Source: Pseudomonadales bacterium
GTDB lineage: Bacteria; Pseudomonadota; Gammaproteobacteria; Pseudomonadales; Halieaceae
Direction of reading: 5' to 3'
Length of the DNA stretch: 64,000 nucleotides
Assembly (NCBI GenBank): GCA_024234735.1
Contig: JACKNV010000004.1
Location: forward strand, 1 to 64,000
The notes under the pieces were generated by a model that did no database searches, was not told the DNA's origin, and worked only from the letters and a program-made list of their open reading frames with translations. Shown here piece after piece: positions 18,868 to 27,909 of this stretch. The position numbers and the translations under genes were made by a program. The first letter of the stretch is position 1. Every line of letters begins with the position of its first letter.

Positions 18868-21729
18868 TTAATCGACCAGATAGGTGGCATGCCCCTGCTT
18901 GAGCGCCCCGGCCTGCTCGAAACGGGCAGTAAAGCCGCTGGGTACGCTGCCCCAGCGGCCGGGCGCCACCACCTGCAGGGAGTGTGGCTGCTCCAGGAAC
19001 ACCCGCTGGTAGTAGTCGTGCCAGCTCTCCAGGGTAAACGCCTCTATTGCATCGGCAAGGGCCTGGCGCCCGTCGAAGTCGAACTGCTTGATGGCGATGG
19101 ATTGCCAGTAGAACTCGGCTCGCTCCCACAGGTTCTTGTCCGGTTTGAGGACATCACTTACCAGGGCGGCTTTGTGCCGCGCAAATTGCGCCTCGTCGAG
19201 GTCGGCCGGCAGCGCCTGCAGGAAGTCGCGCATGGCCCCCTCTACCGCCGGCGCGTCCGCAACCGGTGACTGCACCAGCATGACCAGCCCGGGAACCTCC
19301 AGCTGTGGCCAGGAAAAGGCCGCCACGACATACCCCAGCTGCTGCTCGGTGCGCAGTTGCTGGAAGAAACCCGACTTCATGATCTGCGCGGTCAGCGCGG
19401 TGGCCGCGCGGTCGGACCAGTCGTTGGCCGCTCCCTGCAGATACCAGGCCACCACCGAATCATCGTGGGGAACGTCGACGCTGTAGAGTAACTCCTCACC
19501 TGGCGCCAGCTTGAGCACCTCCAGTTCCGGGCGGGGCGGCGCGACACTTGCCGGAACCACCTCTTCCAGCATGCCCGAAACCTGCTGCACGAAGTCGTCG
19601 CGGTAATTGCCATAGATCATCACCTCGGCGCTGGCGCTGGACCAGAAGCGGCCGGCGTAGGCCTGCAGGTCCTCCAGGTCGAGCTGCTCGAGCTCGGCGA
19701 TCAGGGCCGCCTCGCCCCACTCTCCGTACAGCACTGCCTCGCGCAGATCCTGCATTACCTGGCCGCTGGGCCGCTCCGCGACGCTGTTCCTCAGGGCGCG
19801 AATCATATCCATGCGGATATTGTCAAAGCGCTGCGGTTCGAACTGTGCGGCGGTGATGGCGGCCAGCAACTCTTCCAGCAACAGGGCCTGTTTGTCGTTG
19901 TAGCCCGTGATACGCAGGCTGATACCCTGGGCATGCTTGTAGAGATCGAAATTGAGCCCGGCCAGCATAGCCGGGTAGGCGAATTCATTCACGCTGTCGG
20001 TCAGCAGCGAAGTGTAAAGCACCGCCGCCGCGTTCTGGCGGGCACTCTGCCCCACTTCGGGGGATCGAAAATTGATATAGGTGGCACCTTTGGGTATGCG
20101 GAACTGCTCGGCCTGCTTGAACCAGATCACCTGCCGGTCGCGGCGCAGCGCCACCTCCGGCACGTCCGGGTTGTTTCCCGATAGCGGCACCAGCGCCACG
20201 TTCTCGGCGATGAATTCGTTGACGGGCGGCAGATGTAGCGATGCCTCCCCGGAGGCTGCCTGCCAACTGGCCAGTTGTTCCCCCATGACCGGGCGTTCCG
20301 AGTACGGCACCTGGTAGAAATGCGACAGCTTGTCGGTCTCCACGTCCGCCGCGGTGAGGATGACCAGGGCATTGTCCACCCGGATGTCCTCCAGCAGCCC
20401 GTTCAGCATGACCTCGTCGTAACGGTCCATGAGATAGGGGCCGCGCAGGATGTCCTGCGGCCAGTAATCGTGCATGCCGCTGGCAGTGGCGCTCACATAG
20501 CTGATCGGCTCGCCGGTCTCCTTGAAGCGGAAGCTCAACTCGGCCAGGCGGGCCTGCTCCTCGTAGAGCCACTGCTGGGCACCCTCGCGCCGGAGCATCT
20601 TCACGTAACTGAAAAACAGCTCAACCACGCGCGAGTACTGTTCCCGCCCTTTCTCCGTCAGCGAGATGCTGACACTGAACAGGCCACCCCCCGGCCAGGT
20701 CAGTCCCGTTCCCGCGGCCAGACTCTCGGCCAGCCCCTCCGCCTTGAGTTGCGACAGCAGGCTGCCCTCCCCTTCGTGGCCCACCAGGTTGCTGAGATAC
20801 GACACCGGCTTTACCCGGTAGTCGGCGCGGTAATCGGGGATGGGGAACGACAGATCAAGTTGCCTGAGGGTGGCCTGGGGCCGCACCTGCACCAGGGTGG
20901 GCAGGTCACCAGGCTCGAACACCGGGGCGGCAATTTGCTGGGCCTGGTAATGCTTGTTGGGAACGGCGCTGAATAGCGGCACCACCAGGGATTCCAGCTC
21001 GTCCAGGGACTCGGCGCCAAGTACCACCAGCCTCATCATATTGGCGGAGTAATAGGTATCGTAGAATCGCAGCAGTTCGTCGCGAACGCTGGAATCGGGC
21101 CGGTCTGCCAGGGTCTCGAGGCTGCCGACACTGAACTGGCTGTAGGGGTGCTGCGGATTCATGACCTCCTGCACCACGTCCAGCCCGCGCCGCGGATCGC
21201 TCTTCAGGCCCATCTGGTATTCGGCTTCCACCGCGTTCTTTTCCCGGTCCACATACTCGGCGTCGAAACGCGGAGCGATAAAGAACTGGGCGAAACGATC
21301 CAGCGCCTCCGGGAGAAACGGCGCATTCACATCAAAGAAATAATTGGTGTTTTCGAAGCTGGTGTAGGCGTTGCGGGTACCGCCGTGCTCGGTGATATAC
21401 CGCTCGTACTCGGCCGGGTCGGGATACTTGTCCGTGCCCAGGAACAACATATGCTCAAGAAAATGCGCAAGACCAGCACGCCCCGCGGGATTGTCGCCAC
21501 TGCCGACCATGACGTCCAGGGATGCCGCCGCCTTGGGCGTGTCCGGTGCCGAAATCAGCAGCACCTGCATCTCGTTGGGCAGGGTGAGCAGGCGGTACTG
21601 GTAATCGTCATTGGCGCTCTTGACCGGCTGGTCGGCAGGGGGCGTGAGGCTGGCACAGCCGGCGAACAACAGGGCAAAGAAAACACCTAGCAGCGGGTTG
21701 CGCCCCTGCCGAACATATGACGCGAACAT
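18868..21729 (-). CDS. ptrA: M16 family metalloprotease, pitrilysin-like lipoprotein
   Basis: The ATG at 21729 (MFASYVRQGRNPLLG) yields 953 residues. A lipoprotein signal with lipobox LFAGC lies at about residues 22-27, so the enzyme is probably anchored in the periplasm rather than freely soluble as in E. coli protease III. The inverted zinc motif HFLEHMLFLG carries the catalytic Glu, with the downstream Glu ligand in KNAVEAEYQMG. The C-terminal half is the inactive M16 duplicate (GNYRDDFVQQ, LRTEQQLGYVV), where LRTEQQLGYVV is strongly conserved in the pitrilysin/insulysin branch. It starts 3 nt before the end of the AI-2E-like gene's flank and is thus tightly linked to it. Confidence 0.9.
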   Translation of the reverse strand: MFASYVRQGRNPLLGVFFALLFAGCASLTPPADQPVKSANDDYQYRLLTLPNEMQVLLISAPDTPKAAASLDVMVGSGDNPAGRAGLAHFLEHMLFLGTDKYPDPAEYERYITEHGGTRNAYTSFENTNYFFDVNAPFLPEALDRFAQFFIAPRFDAEYVDREKNAVEAEYQMGLKSDPRRGLDVVQEVMNPQHPYSQFSVGSLETLADRPDSSVRDELLRFYDTYYSANMMRLVVLGAESLDELESLVVPLFSAVPNKHYQAQQIAAPVFEPGDLPTLVQVRPQATLRQLDLSFPIPDYRADYRVKPVSYLSNLVGHEGEGSLLSQLKAEGLAESLAAGTGLTWPGGGLFSVSISLTEKGREQYSRVVELFFSYVKMLRREGAQQWLYEEQARLAELSFRFKETGEPISYVSATASGMHDYWPQDILRGPYLMDRYDEVMLNGLLEDIRVDNALVILTAADVETDKLSHFYQVPYSERPVMGEQLASWQAASGEASLHLPPVNEFIAENVALVPLSGNNPDVPEVALRRDRQVIWFKQAEQFRIPKGATYINFRSPEVGQSARQNAAAVLYTSLLTDSVNEFAYPAMLAGLNFDLYKHAQGISLRITGYNDKQALLLEELLAAITAAQFEPQRFDNIRMDMIRALRNSVAERPSGQVMQDLREAVLYGEWGEAALIAELEQLDLEDLQAYAGRFWSSASAEVMIYGNYRDDFVQQVSGMLEEVVPASVAPPRPELEVLKLAPGEELLYSVDVPHDDSVVAWYLQGAANDWSDRAATALTAQIMKSGFFQQLRTEQQLGYVVAAFSWPQLEVPGLVMLVQSPVADAPAVEGAMRDFLQALPADLDEAQFARHKAALVSDVLKPDKNLWERAEFYWQSIAIKQFDFDGRQALADAIEAFTLESWHDYYQRVFLEQPHSLQVVAPGRWGSVPSGFTARFEQAGALKQGHATYLVD

Positions 21730-21732
21730 CAA

Positions 21733-22821
21733 TTACTCCATCGGGTCTTGTAAAACGTCTTTCCCGGCCTCGATCTGGGGGCTGGGCCAGGCGTTGATGA
21801 CGGCCTTGATCAGGGTTGCCAGGGGAATGGCGAAAAACACCCCCCACAGGCCCCAGATACCACCGAAAAACAGCACTGCCATCAGAATCGCCACCGGGTG
21901 CAGATTTACCGCCTCGGAAAACAACAGCGGCACCAGCACGTTGCCATCGAGCACCTGGATGGTCAGGTAGACAGCGCAAAGCGTATAAAATTCACTCGTC
22001 ATACCCCACTGGAAAAAGCCGACGATCACCACCGGCAGCGTCACCAGCGCGGCACCGATATAGGGAATGATCACCGACAGGCCCACCGCCAGCCCCAGCA
22101 GGGCAGCATAGCGCAGGCCCAACCAGGAGAAGGCTGCGAAACTCACCGTGCCGACGATGATGATCTCCAGCACCTTGCCGCGTGCATAATTGGCGAACTG
22201 CTCGTTCATCTCCCCCCAGATACGCCGCAGCAGCGGCCGCTCGGCGGGCAGAAAACCACCGAACCACTGCAACAGTTCCTCGCGGTCCTTGAGGAAGAAA
22301 AACACCAGCATGGGGATCAGGATCATGTACACCAGCACCGACAGAATGCCGGGAATGAACCCCATGGAACGGCTCACCAGCGCCTGGCCCAGCTGGGCGA
22401 TCTCGGTCTTGGCGACACCCATCACCTGGTTGAGCTGCTCCCCCGTGATCAGCTCGGGGTAGCGCTCCGGCAGCACGCCGAGGAACTGCCTGCCCTGCTC
22501 CAGCATGCGCGGCATCTCCGCCGCCAGGCTCGCCAGCTGACGCCACACCAGCGGGAACACACCCAGGGTGAGACCGAAGAACGCGCCGACAAAGAGGACA
22601 TAGGCTATCGAGACACCCAGCCACTGGGGTACCCCGTGGCGCTCCAGTTGCCCGGCCACGCCCTGCATCAGGAAGGCCAGCACCAGCGCGGCCACCACCG
22701 GCGCGAGGATGTCGCCAATGGTCATCAGCAGTACCACGGCAATGGTCAGCAGCACCAGCAGAAGTACCGACTCCTCCTCGAACAGGTAGCGCCGGTACCA
22801 TTTTTGGAAAATGTCTAACAT
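21733..22821 (-). CDS. AI-2E/PerM family membrane protein
   Basis: This 362-residue protein has about eight hydrophobic segments (for example VLLLVLLTIAVVLLMTIGDI and VAALVLAFLMQG at the N terminus, and IWGLWGVFFAIPLATLIKAVINAW at the C terminus, described here by key runs). Family landmarks include PLLRRIWGEMNEQFANYARGK and GLSVIIPYIGA. Members have been linked to autoinducer-2 export or to Na+/H+ antiport; the actual substrate here is unknown. It lies between a TusA-like gene (20 nt) and the pitrilysin-like gene (3 nt), a common neighbourhood in marine gammaproteobacteria near bepA. Confidence 0.88.
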   Translation of the reverse strand: MLDIFQKWYRRYLFEEESVLLLVLLTIAVVLLMTIGDILAPVVAALVLAFLMQGVAGQLERHGVPQWLGVSIAYVLFVGAFFGLTLGVFPLVWRQLASLAAEMPRMLEQGRQFLGVLPERYPELITGEQLNQVMGVAKTEIAQLGQALVSRSMGFIPGILSVLVYMILIPMLVFFFLKDREELLQWFGGFLPAERPLLRRIWGEMNEQFANYARGKVLEIIIVGTVSFAAFSWLGLRYAALLGLAVGLSVIIPYIGAALVTLPVVIVGFFQWGMTSEFYTLCAVYLTIQVLDGNVLVPLLFSEAVNLHPVAILMAVLFFGGIWGLWGVFFAIPLATLIKAVINAWPSPQIEAGKDVLQDPME

Positions 22822-22841
22822 CGCGCCTTCCCCCGGGGGTG

Positions 22842-23075
22842 TCAGCTTTTTTGCAGGAGATACCGGTAGACCCCGTCCGCCTCTTCACTGGCCAGCAGCA
22901 GGTGCCCCGATTGCTGGGCGAATACCCGGAAATCCCGCACCGAACCCTGGTCCGTCGCCAGCACCTGCAGACGCTGGCCAGGCCGCATGCCATTCAGCGC
23001 CCGCTTGGCCTGCAACAGTGGCATGGGGCATTCCAGCCCCCTGGCGTCCAGTTCTACCAGAGCGGAATCAGTCAC
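22842..23075 (-). CDS. TusA-family sulfur carrier protein
   Basis: GTG at 23075, preceded by GAGGTGCGACGAG, opens a 77-residue protein starting VTDSALVELDARGLECPMPL. The CPMP motif carries the sulfur-accepting cysteine (Cys16) of TusA/SirA proteins. It continues with LLQAKRALNGMRPGQRLQV and a short C-terminal beta half, the complete TusA fold. Such proteins relay persulfide sulfur to tRNA thiolation or molybdenum cofactor assembly, or act as redox partners. Its linkage to an AI-2E family gene rather than to tus genes leaves the exact partner open. Confidence 0.85.
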   Translation of the reverse strand: MTDSALVELDARGLECPMPLLQAKRALNGMRPGQRLQVLATDQGSVRDFRVFAQQSGHLLLASEEADGVYRYLLQKS

Positions 23076-23187
23076 CTCGTCGCACCTCGGTTCGGGGGCG
23101 GCACAGTATATCCACTCGCCGGGACAGAATGAACTTTCCTCGACTGGTAAACTCCAAAAAAGCATCGAAATCCGCATATCCGAGCTG

Positions 23188-23206
23188 TGTACGCCTCGCG
23201 TACAAT
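23188..23206 (+). promoter_or_regulatory. inverted repeat overlapping a -10-like box upstream of bepA
   Basis: TGTACGC-CTC-GCGTACA (23188-23204) is a perfect 7-bp dyad in the divergent gap between the tusA-like gene and bepA. The sequence TACAAT at 23201-23206 overlaps its right arm and could be a -10 element reading toward bepA. No good -35 is visible, which would fit an activator- or repressor-dependent promoter. Confidence 0.4.
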
Positions 23207-23247
23207 GGTGGCAGCGTTCATGGGTAATTCTCTGGTGATAGTCTTCC

Positions 23248-24720
23248 GTGCCTGATTCCCAGGTAACAATTCGTCTGGCTAGCAGGCCGCTGCTCGCGCT
23301 GCTGCTGTGCGCGTCGCTGATCGCCGGGCCGCCAATACGCGCCCAGGAACTCAAGCTCCCCAACCTGGGCGAGTCCAGCACCAGCATGTTCTCCGCCGAG
23401 TTCGAGCACAAGCTGGGACGCACCTGGCTACAGATGTTCCGCAGCCAGGTGCGCACCGTGGACGACCCGCTGCTGCACGACTACCTGGAGCACCTGATCT
23501 ACCTGCTGGTGACGCACAGCAAGCTGGAGGACAGGCGGATTGAGATCGTGCTCGTGGACAGCCCGGAAATCAATGCCTTTGCGGTCCCGGGCGGGGTGAT
23601 TGGGGTGAACAACGGCCTGCTGCTGTACGCCCAGACGGAGGACGAGTTGGTCACCGTGCTGTCCCACGAGATCGCCCACCTCAGCCAGCGCCATTTCTCC
23701 CGGGGGGTGGAGTTCCAGCAGAAGAACCAGCCCCTGGCACTGGCCGCCATGCTGGCCAGTTTCATTCTGATGGCCACCGCGGGAACCGACGCCGGCATGG
23801 CCGCCATGTCGGCCACCCAGGCAGCCACCCAGAGCTCCGCGCTGCGCTACAGCCGCACCAACGAGCAGGAAGCCGACCGGGTCGGAATGCAGACCCTGGT
23901 AGACGCCGGGTACGACCCCTATGCGGCGCCGGCCATGTTCGAGCGCATGATGCAGGCCTCGCGCTATTCCAGCAGCGATCGCATCCCCGAATTCCTGCGC
24001 ACCCACCCGCTGTCGGAAAACCGCATCGCCGATACCCGCAACCGGGCACGCCAGTACCCAAAGCGCGAACCTCAGGTCTCCCTTGACTACCAGCTGATGC
24101 GAGCCCGGGTGGTAAACCAGCTGGCCAGGACGCCGGAGGAGGCCGTCCAGAAGTTCAAGGTAGAGCTGGAAGGCACGCCGCGCTCCCCCGAGGCGGCCCG
24201 CTACGGCCTGGTGCTGGCCCTCACCGCAGCGGGCAAACCCGATGAAGCGGCCCTGGAACTGGACGGCATCTGGGCAAAACGACCCGAGCGCATCGAATAC
24301 ATCATTGCCGACGCCGAGATCAACCTGGCTCGCGGCGAACCCGACAAGGCGGTGGAAAAGCTGGCGGCGCGCCTGAAGCTCTCCCCCGGCAACCACGCGC
24401 TGACCATGACCTATGCCGATGCCCTGATGCAGGACGGCAAACCGCATATTGCCGAGGAGGTATTGCTGGCGCAGAGCAAACTGACGCCCAACGACCCCGG
24501 CCTGTGGTACCTGCTGGCGGAGGTCCAGGGGCTTTCCGGCAATATCCTCGGCCTGCACCAGGCGCGCGCCGAGTACTTTATCCTCAACGGCAACCTCGAT
24601 CAGGCAGAGAAACAGCTCACTTATGCCCTGGAGCTGTCACGCGGCGACTACCTGACCAGCGCCAGGATCAACCAGCGCCTGGCCGATATCGCCACCATGC
24701 GGGCGGAGATGGATATCTAG
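23248..24720 (+). CDS. bepA: periplasmic M48 metalloprotease with TPRs, BepA
   Basis: GTG at 23248 starts a 490-residue precursor with a signal peptide (LLALLLCASLIAGPPIRAQ, cleaved near residue 33). The M48 zinc motif HEIAHLSQRH and the downstream Glu ligand in NEQEADRVG are intact. The region from about residue 290 is a series of TPR-like helices (TPEEAVQKFKVEL, GKPDEAALELDG, GEPDKAVEKLAARL). BepA monitors assembly of outer-membrane proteins such as LptD, degrading or helping misassembled ones with the BAM complex. Length and domain order agree with the E. coli protein. Confidence 0.94.
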   Translation: MPDSQVTIRLASRPLLALLLCASLIAGPPIRAQELKLPNLGESSTSMFSAEFEHKLGRTWLQMFRSQVRTVDDPLLHDYLEHLIYLLVTHSKLEDRRIEIVLVDSPEINAFAVPGGVIGVNNGLLLYAQTEDELVTVLSHEIAHLSQRHFSRGVEFQQKNQPLALAAMLASFILMATAGTDAGMAAMSATQAATQSSALRYSRTNEQEADRVGMQTLVDAGYDPYAAPAMFERMMQASRYSSSDRIPEFLRTHPLSENRIADTRNRARQYPKREPQVSLDYQLMRARVVNQLARTPEEAVQKFKVELEGTPRSPEAARYGLVLALTAAGKPDEAALELDGIWAKRPERIEYIIADAEINLARGEPDKAVEKLAARLKLSPGNHALTMTYADALMQDGKPHIAEEVLLAQSKLTPNDPGLWYLLAEVQGLSGNILGLHQARAEYFILNGNLDQAEKQLTYALELSRGDYLTSARINQRLADIATMRAEMDI

Positions 24721-24743
24721 CGTACCGACGCCGCCCCGCCGGC

Positions 24744-25817
24744 TCAGGCGTTGCCCTTGACCTGCAGGTGCTGGCCCGCGGCGAAATCCAGCATGCGGCG
24801 CAGCGGGACCATGGCCTTGTCCCCGATCTGCGGATCCACCTGGATCTCGTTGTCGCCCCGCTCGAACACGGCGGCCAGCGCTTCCAGGTCGTTCATCGCC
24901 ATCCACGGACAGTGAGCGCAACTGCGGCAGGTGGCGCCGTCCCCGGCGGTGGGGGCGATAATGAATTCCTTGTCCGGGGCCTGCTGCTGCAGCTTGTAGA
25001 AAATACCCTGGTCGGTCGCCACGATGAAACGCTGCTGCTCCATTTCGCAGGCCGCCCGGATGATCTGGCTGGTGGAGCCGACCCGGTCGGCCAGTTCCAG
25101 CACCGCGGCCGGCGATTCAGGGTGAACAAGCACCGCCGCGTCCGGGTAGATGCGCTTCAGGTCGGCGATGCCGCGGGCCTTGAATTCCTCGTGTACGATG
25201 CACGCGCCATCCCACATCAGGATATCCGCGCCGCTCTCCCGGCGCACATAGTCTCCCAGGTGGCGATCCGGCGCCCAGATGATTTTCTTGCCCTGGTCGG
25301 CCAGGTGCTCCGCCACTGCAAGGGCGATACTGGAAGTCACCACCCAGTCCGCGCGCGCCTTCACCGCCGCCGAGGTATTGGCGTATACCACCACCTCGCG
25401 GTCGGGATGCTGGTCGCAGAAAGCGGAGAACTCGCCTATCGGGCAGCCCAGGTCCAGAGAGCAGGTCGCCTCGAGGGTGGGCATCAACACCCGTTTTTCC
25501 GGGGTGAGGATCTTGGCTGTCTCCCCCATGAACTTGACCCCCGCGACGACCAGCGTGGTGGCCGGGTGGTCATGGCCGAAACGCGCCATTTCCAGCGAGT
25601 CGGATACACAGCCGCCGGTTTCCTCGGCCAGGGCCTGGATGACCGGGGAGGTGTAGTAGTGGGCGACGATAACCGCGTTCTCGCTCTGCAGCCGGGCCCG
25701 GATCTGCTCCCGCAATCCGGCCTCCTGCTCGGGGCTCAACCGCTTCTGCTCCTCGTGATCCAGGTGATACTGCACTTGCTGGCGTATGCTTTCCAGCTTG
25801 TCGGAGGCGATACTCAT
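24744..25817 (-). CDS. nadA: quinolinate synthase A
   Basis: The 357-residue product starts MSIASDKLESIRQQVQYHLD. Iron-sulfur cluster cysteines are visible in the segments GGCVSDSLEMAR, EATCSLDLGCPIG and the C-terminal CRSCAHCPWM. NadA condenses iminoaspartate with dihydroxyacetone phosphate to quinolinate in de novo NAD synthesis. It converges on bepA with a 23-nt gap. Confidence 0.97.
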   Translation of the reverse strand: MSIASDKLESIRQQVQYHLDHEEQKRLSPEQEAGLREQIRARLQSENAVIVAHYYTSPVIQALAEETGGCVSDSLEMARFGHDHPATTLVVAGVKFMGETAKILTPEKRVLMPTLEATCSLDLGCPIGEFSAFCDQHPDREVVVYANTSAAVKARADWVVTSSIALAVAEHLADQGKKIIWAPDRHLGDYVRRESGADILMWDGACIVHEEFKARGIADLKRIYPDAAVLVHPESPAAVLELADRVGSTSQIIRAACEMEQQRFIVATDQGIFYKLQQQAPDKEFIIAPTAGDGATCRSCAHCPWMAMNDLEALAAVFERGDNEIQVDPQIGDKAMVPLRRMLDFAAGQHLQVKGNA

Positions 25818-25959
25818 ATACTCGGCGACAATGTCAAAAGGGCCCAGATTCTATCACAGTATAGTGTCAGGACACCTTTCTGGACGCGGCGGCCCGCCGC
25901 TACCTGCCCGCTGGTGAATTTTCCCCAAACTACCACTAGAATTTCTCTGAATAATTCCG

Positions 25960-25976
25960 TATAACCTCATGTTATA
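25960..25976. promoter_or_regulatory. AT-rich inverted repeat between nadA and the GGDEF-EAL gene
   Basis: TATAAC-CTCAT-GTTATA forms a 6-bp dyad in an AT-rich stretch of the 232-nt divergent gap between nadA and the first GGDEF-EAL gene. Its placement 75-90 nt upstream of the latter fits an operator or promoter region. The rest of the gap shows no recognised element. Confidence 0.35.
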
Positions 25977-26049
25977 TAACGAATAAAGACCGACCAGACA
26001 GATAGAAGACCAAAATATCAACCCCCACCCGCCCGGCCGCCGGTCGCGG

Positions 26050-27777
26050 GTGCACCGCCAGGACAGGGAATTGGACCAGCACACGGTACTTATTATCTCC
26101 GAGCACAAGACGGACCAGCTGATCCTCTCGGCCTGCCTGGAACGCGCCAGCCCGGCGCGGTTCCGCCTGGCAGCGCAGCAGCTGATGCAGCGCCCCCTGG
26201 AGGCACTGCTGGACCCGGCCATCGACGCGGTGATCATGGCCGATGGCCCGGAAACCGAGTACCTGCTGCGCCTGGCCGGGAAACACAAGGCCACCGTGCC
26301 CATCATTCTGCTGCTGGATGAAGCAACCGATAAAACCACTGCCCAGTTGCGGGAGCTGGGCGCCCAGGATTACCTGGTCCGCGGCCACCTGCAGGACCAG
26401 CTGGTGCACCGTATTCTGGACTACAGCATCCAGCTCAAGGAGGCGCGGGAGCAGATACTGCAGCTGTCCAATCGCGACAGCCTGACCGGCGCCCTCAACC
26501 GCGCCGGCTTTCGCGCCCACCTGGAACGGGCCATGGACCGCTCCCAGCGTTACGGTTTCAACACCGCGCTGCTACTGATCAACATGGACCAGTTTGCCAA
26601 CGTCAACGACAACTATGGCGAAGCGGACGGTGACCTGATGATCCAGACCATTTCCCGCCGCCTGCTCAACAAGATGCGCAGCACCGACAGCATCGCCCGC
26701 CTCGGCGGAGACGAATTCGCCGTCGTGCTGGAGGACGTGAACTCGGCCACCGACGTGGCGAGCATTGCGGAAAAAATGCTGGCATCGATCTCAGCGCCCA
26801 TGATCCTCAGCGATCACCAGGTATCGGCGGAGGCCAGTATCGGCGCCGCCATCTATCCGGAGGACGGCAGGGAATTCTCCGACCTGGTCGACAACGCCCG
26901 CAGCGCCATGCAACAGGCAAAAACCGTACCCGGGGGCAAGTTCATCCACTACTCCGAGCGGCTCCATTTCGACCTTGCCGGCACGAACTCGCTGGCTGCG
27001 GAACTGCGCAATGCCGTTCGCAAGAACCAGTTCGAGCTGCATTACCAGCCGCGAATCGACCTGCACAGCGGGCAACTGGTGGGCCTGGAGGCCCTGCTGC
27101 GCTGGAATCACCCGGAGCGGGGTCTGCTGGGCCCCGGTGAGTTCCTGTCGACCTGCGAGGACATGGGCCTGATGAAATCCATCGGCTACCAGGTTATCCA
27201 GCACGCCTGCTCCGCCCTCGTGTGGCTGGGTGAACAGGGAATGCGGCACGTGGATGTGGCCGTCAATATTTCCTTCTCGCAGATCCAGGACGACCGCTTT
27301 GTGGAGATCGTCAAGGAAATCGTCACCCGCAGCGGCGCTGATGCCTCCAAGCTGGAGTTCGAGCTCACCGAATCCACCATTCTCAAGAGCCCGGGCGCGA
27401 TCAAGTCCCGCATGGACGAACTGCGCGTTCTGGGTATTTCCTTCTCGCTCGACGACTTCGGCACCGGCTTTTCGCAATTGTCACACCTGACGGAATTGCC
27501 CATCTCCGCCCTCAAGATAGATGCCTGTTTCGTGCGCGATGTGCCCCACAACAAGCACCAGGAGGCCGTGTGTACCATGATCATCGAAATGGCCCAGCGC
27601 CTGGGCATGCTGGTGGTTGCCGAGGGAGCTGAAACCCACGAGCAGATAGAATTCCTGCGTGCCCGCAATTGCCAGCAGGTGCAGGGTTTTTACTACAGCC
27701 CCGCGATTCCGCTGCAACAACTGACCCGCTTCGTACAGGAGCAGCAGGTCAAGCGCCGCGAGCGCCTGTTTTCCTGA
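26050..27777 (+). CDS. GGDEF-EAL protein with an unusual receiver-like N-terminal domain
   Basis: GTG at 26050 gives 575 residues; TTG at 26071 is a possible alternative. Residues about 10-135 have a receiver-like fold pattern (TVLIISEHKTDQL, AIDAVIMADGPE, PIILLLDEAT, GAQDYLVRGHL), but the usual acidic pair after beta-1 is replaced (SEHK) and the switch lysine is Arg. The cyclase domain has an intact RLGGDEF (219-223). The phosphodiesterase domain has EALLRWNHP (347 on), ELTES, LDDFGTGFS, KIDACFV and VAEGAE, all active-site elements. It should make or break c-di-GMP in response to an unknown cue. No membrane segment is seen. Confidence 0.9.
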   Translation: MHRQDRELDQHTVLIISEHKTDQLILSACLERASPARFRLAAQQLMQRPLEALLDPAIDAVIMADGPETEYLLRLAGKHKATVPIILLLDEATDKTTAQLRELGAQDYLVRGHLQDQLVHRILDYSIQLKEAREQILQLSNRDSLTGALNRAGFRAHLERAMDRSQRYGFNTALLLINMDQFANVNDNYGEADGDLMIQTISRRLLNKMRSTDSIARLGGDEFAVVLEDVNSATDVASIAEKMLASISAPMILSDHQVSAEASIGAAIYPEDGREFSDLVDNARSAMQQAKTVPGGKFIHYSERLHFDLAGTNSLAAELRNAVRKNQFELHYQPRIDLHSGQLVGLEALLRWNHPERGLLGPGEFLSTCEDMGLMKSIGYQVIQHACSALVWLGEQGMRHVDVAVNISFSQIQDDRFVEIVKEIVTRSGADASKLEFELTESTILKSPGAIKSRMDELRVLGISFSLDDFGTGFSQLSHLTELPISALKIDACFVRDVPHNKHQEAVCTMIIEMAQRLGMLVVAEGAETHEQIEFLRARNCQQVQGFYYSPAIPLQQLTRFVQEQQVKRRERLFS

Positions 27778-27909
27778 TGCCGGGCCGGGCCAGCGGCCAT
27801 CCCAGAGGACAAGTGCGACTTCGGTACCAGTAATGGCCTTCCGCACTAGGCGCGCGCCACAATGGATGGTAGCCTACGAACACTAGAAAAAGCATTCACC
27901 CGGGCACCG

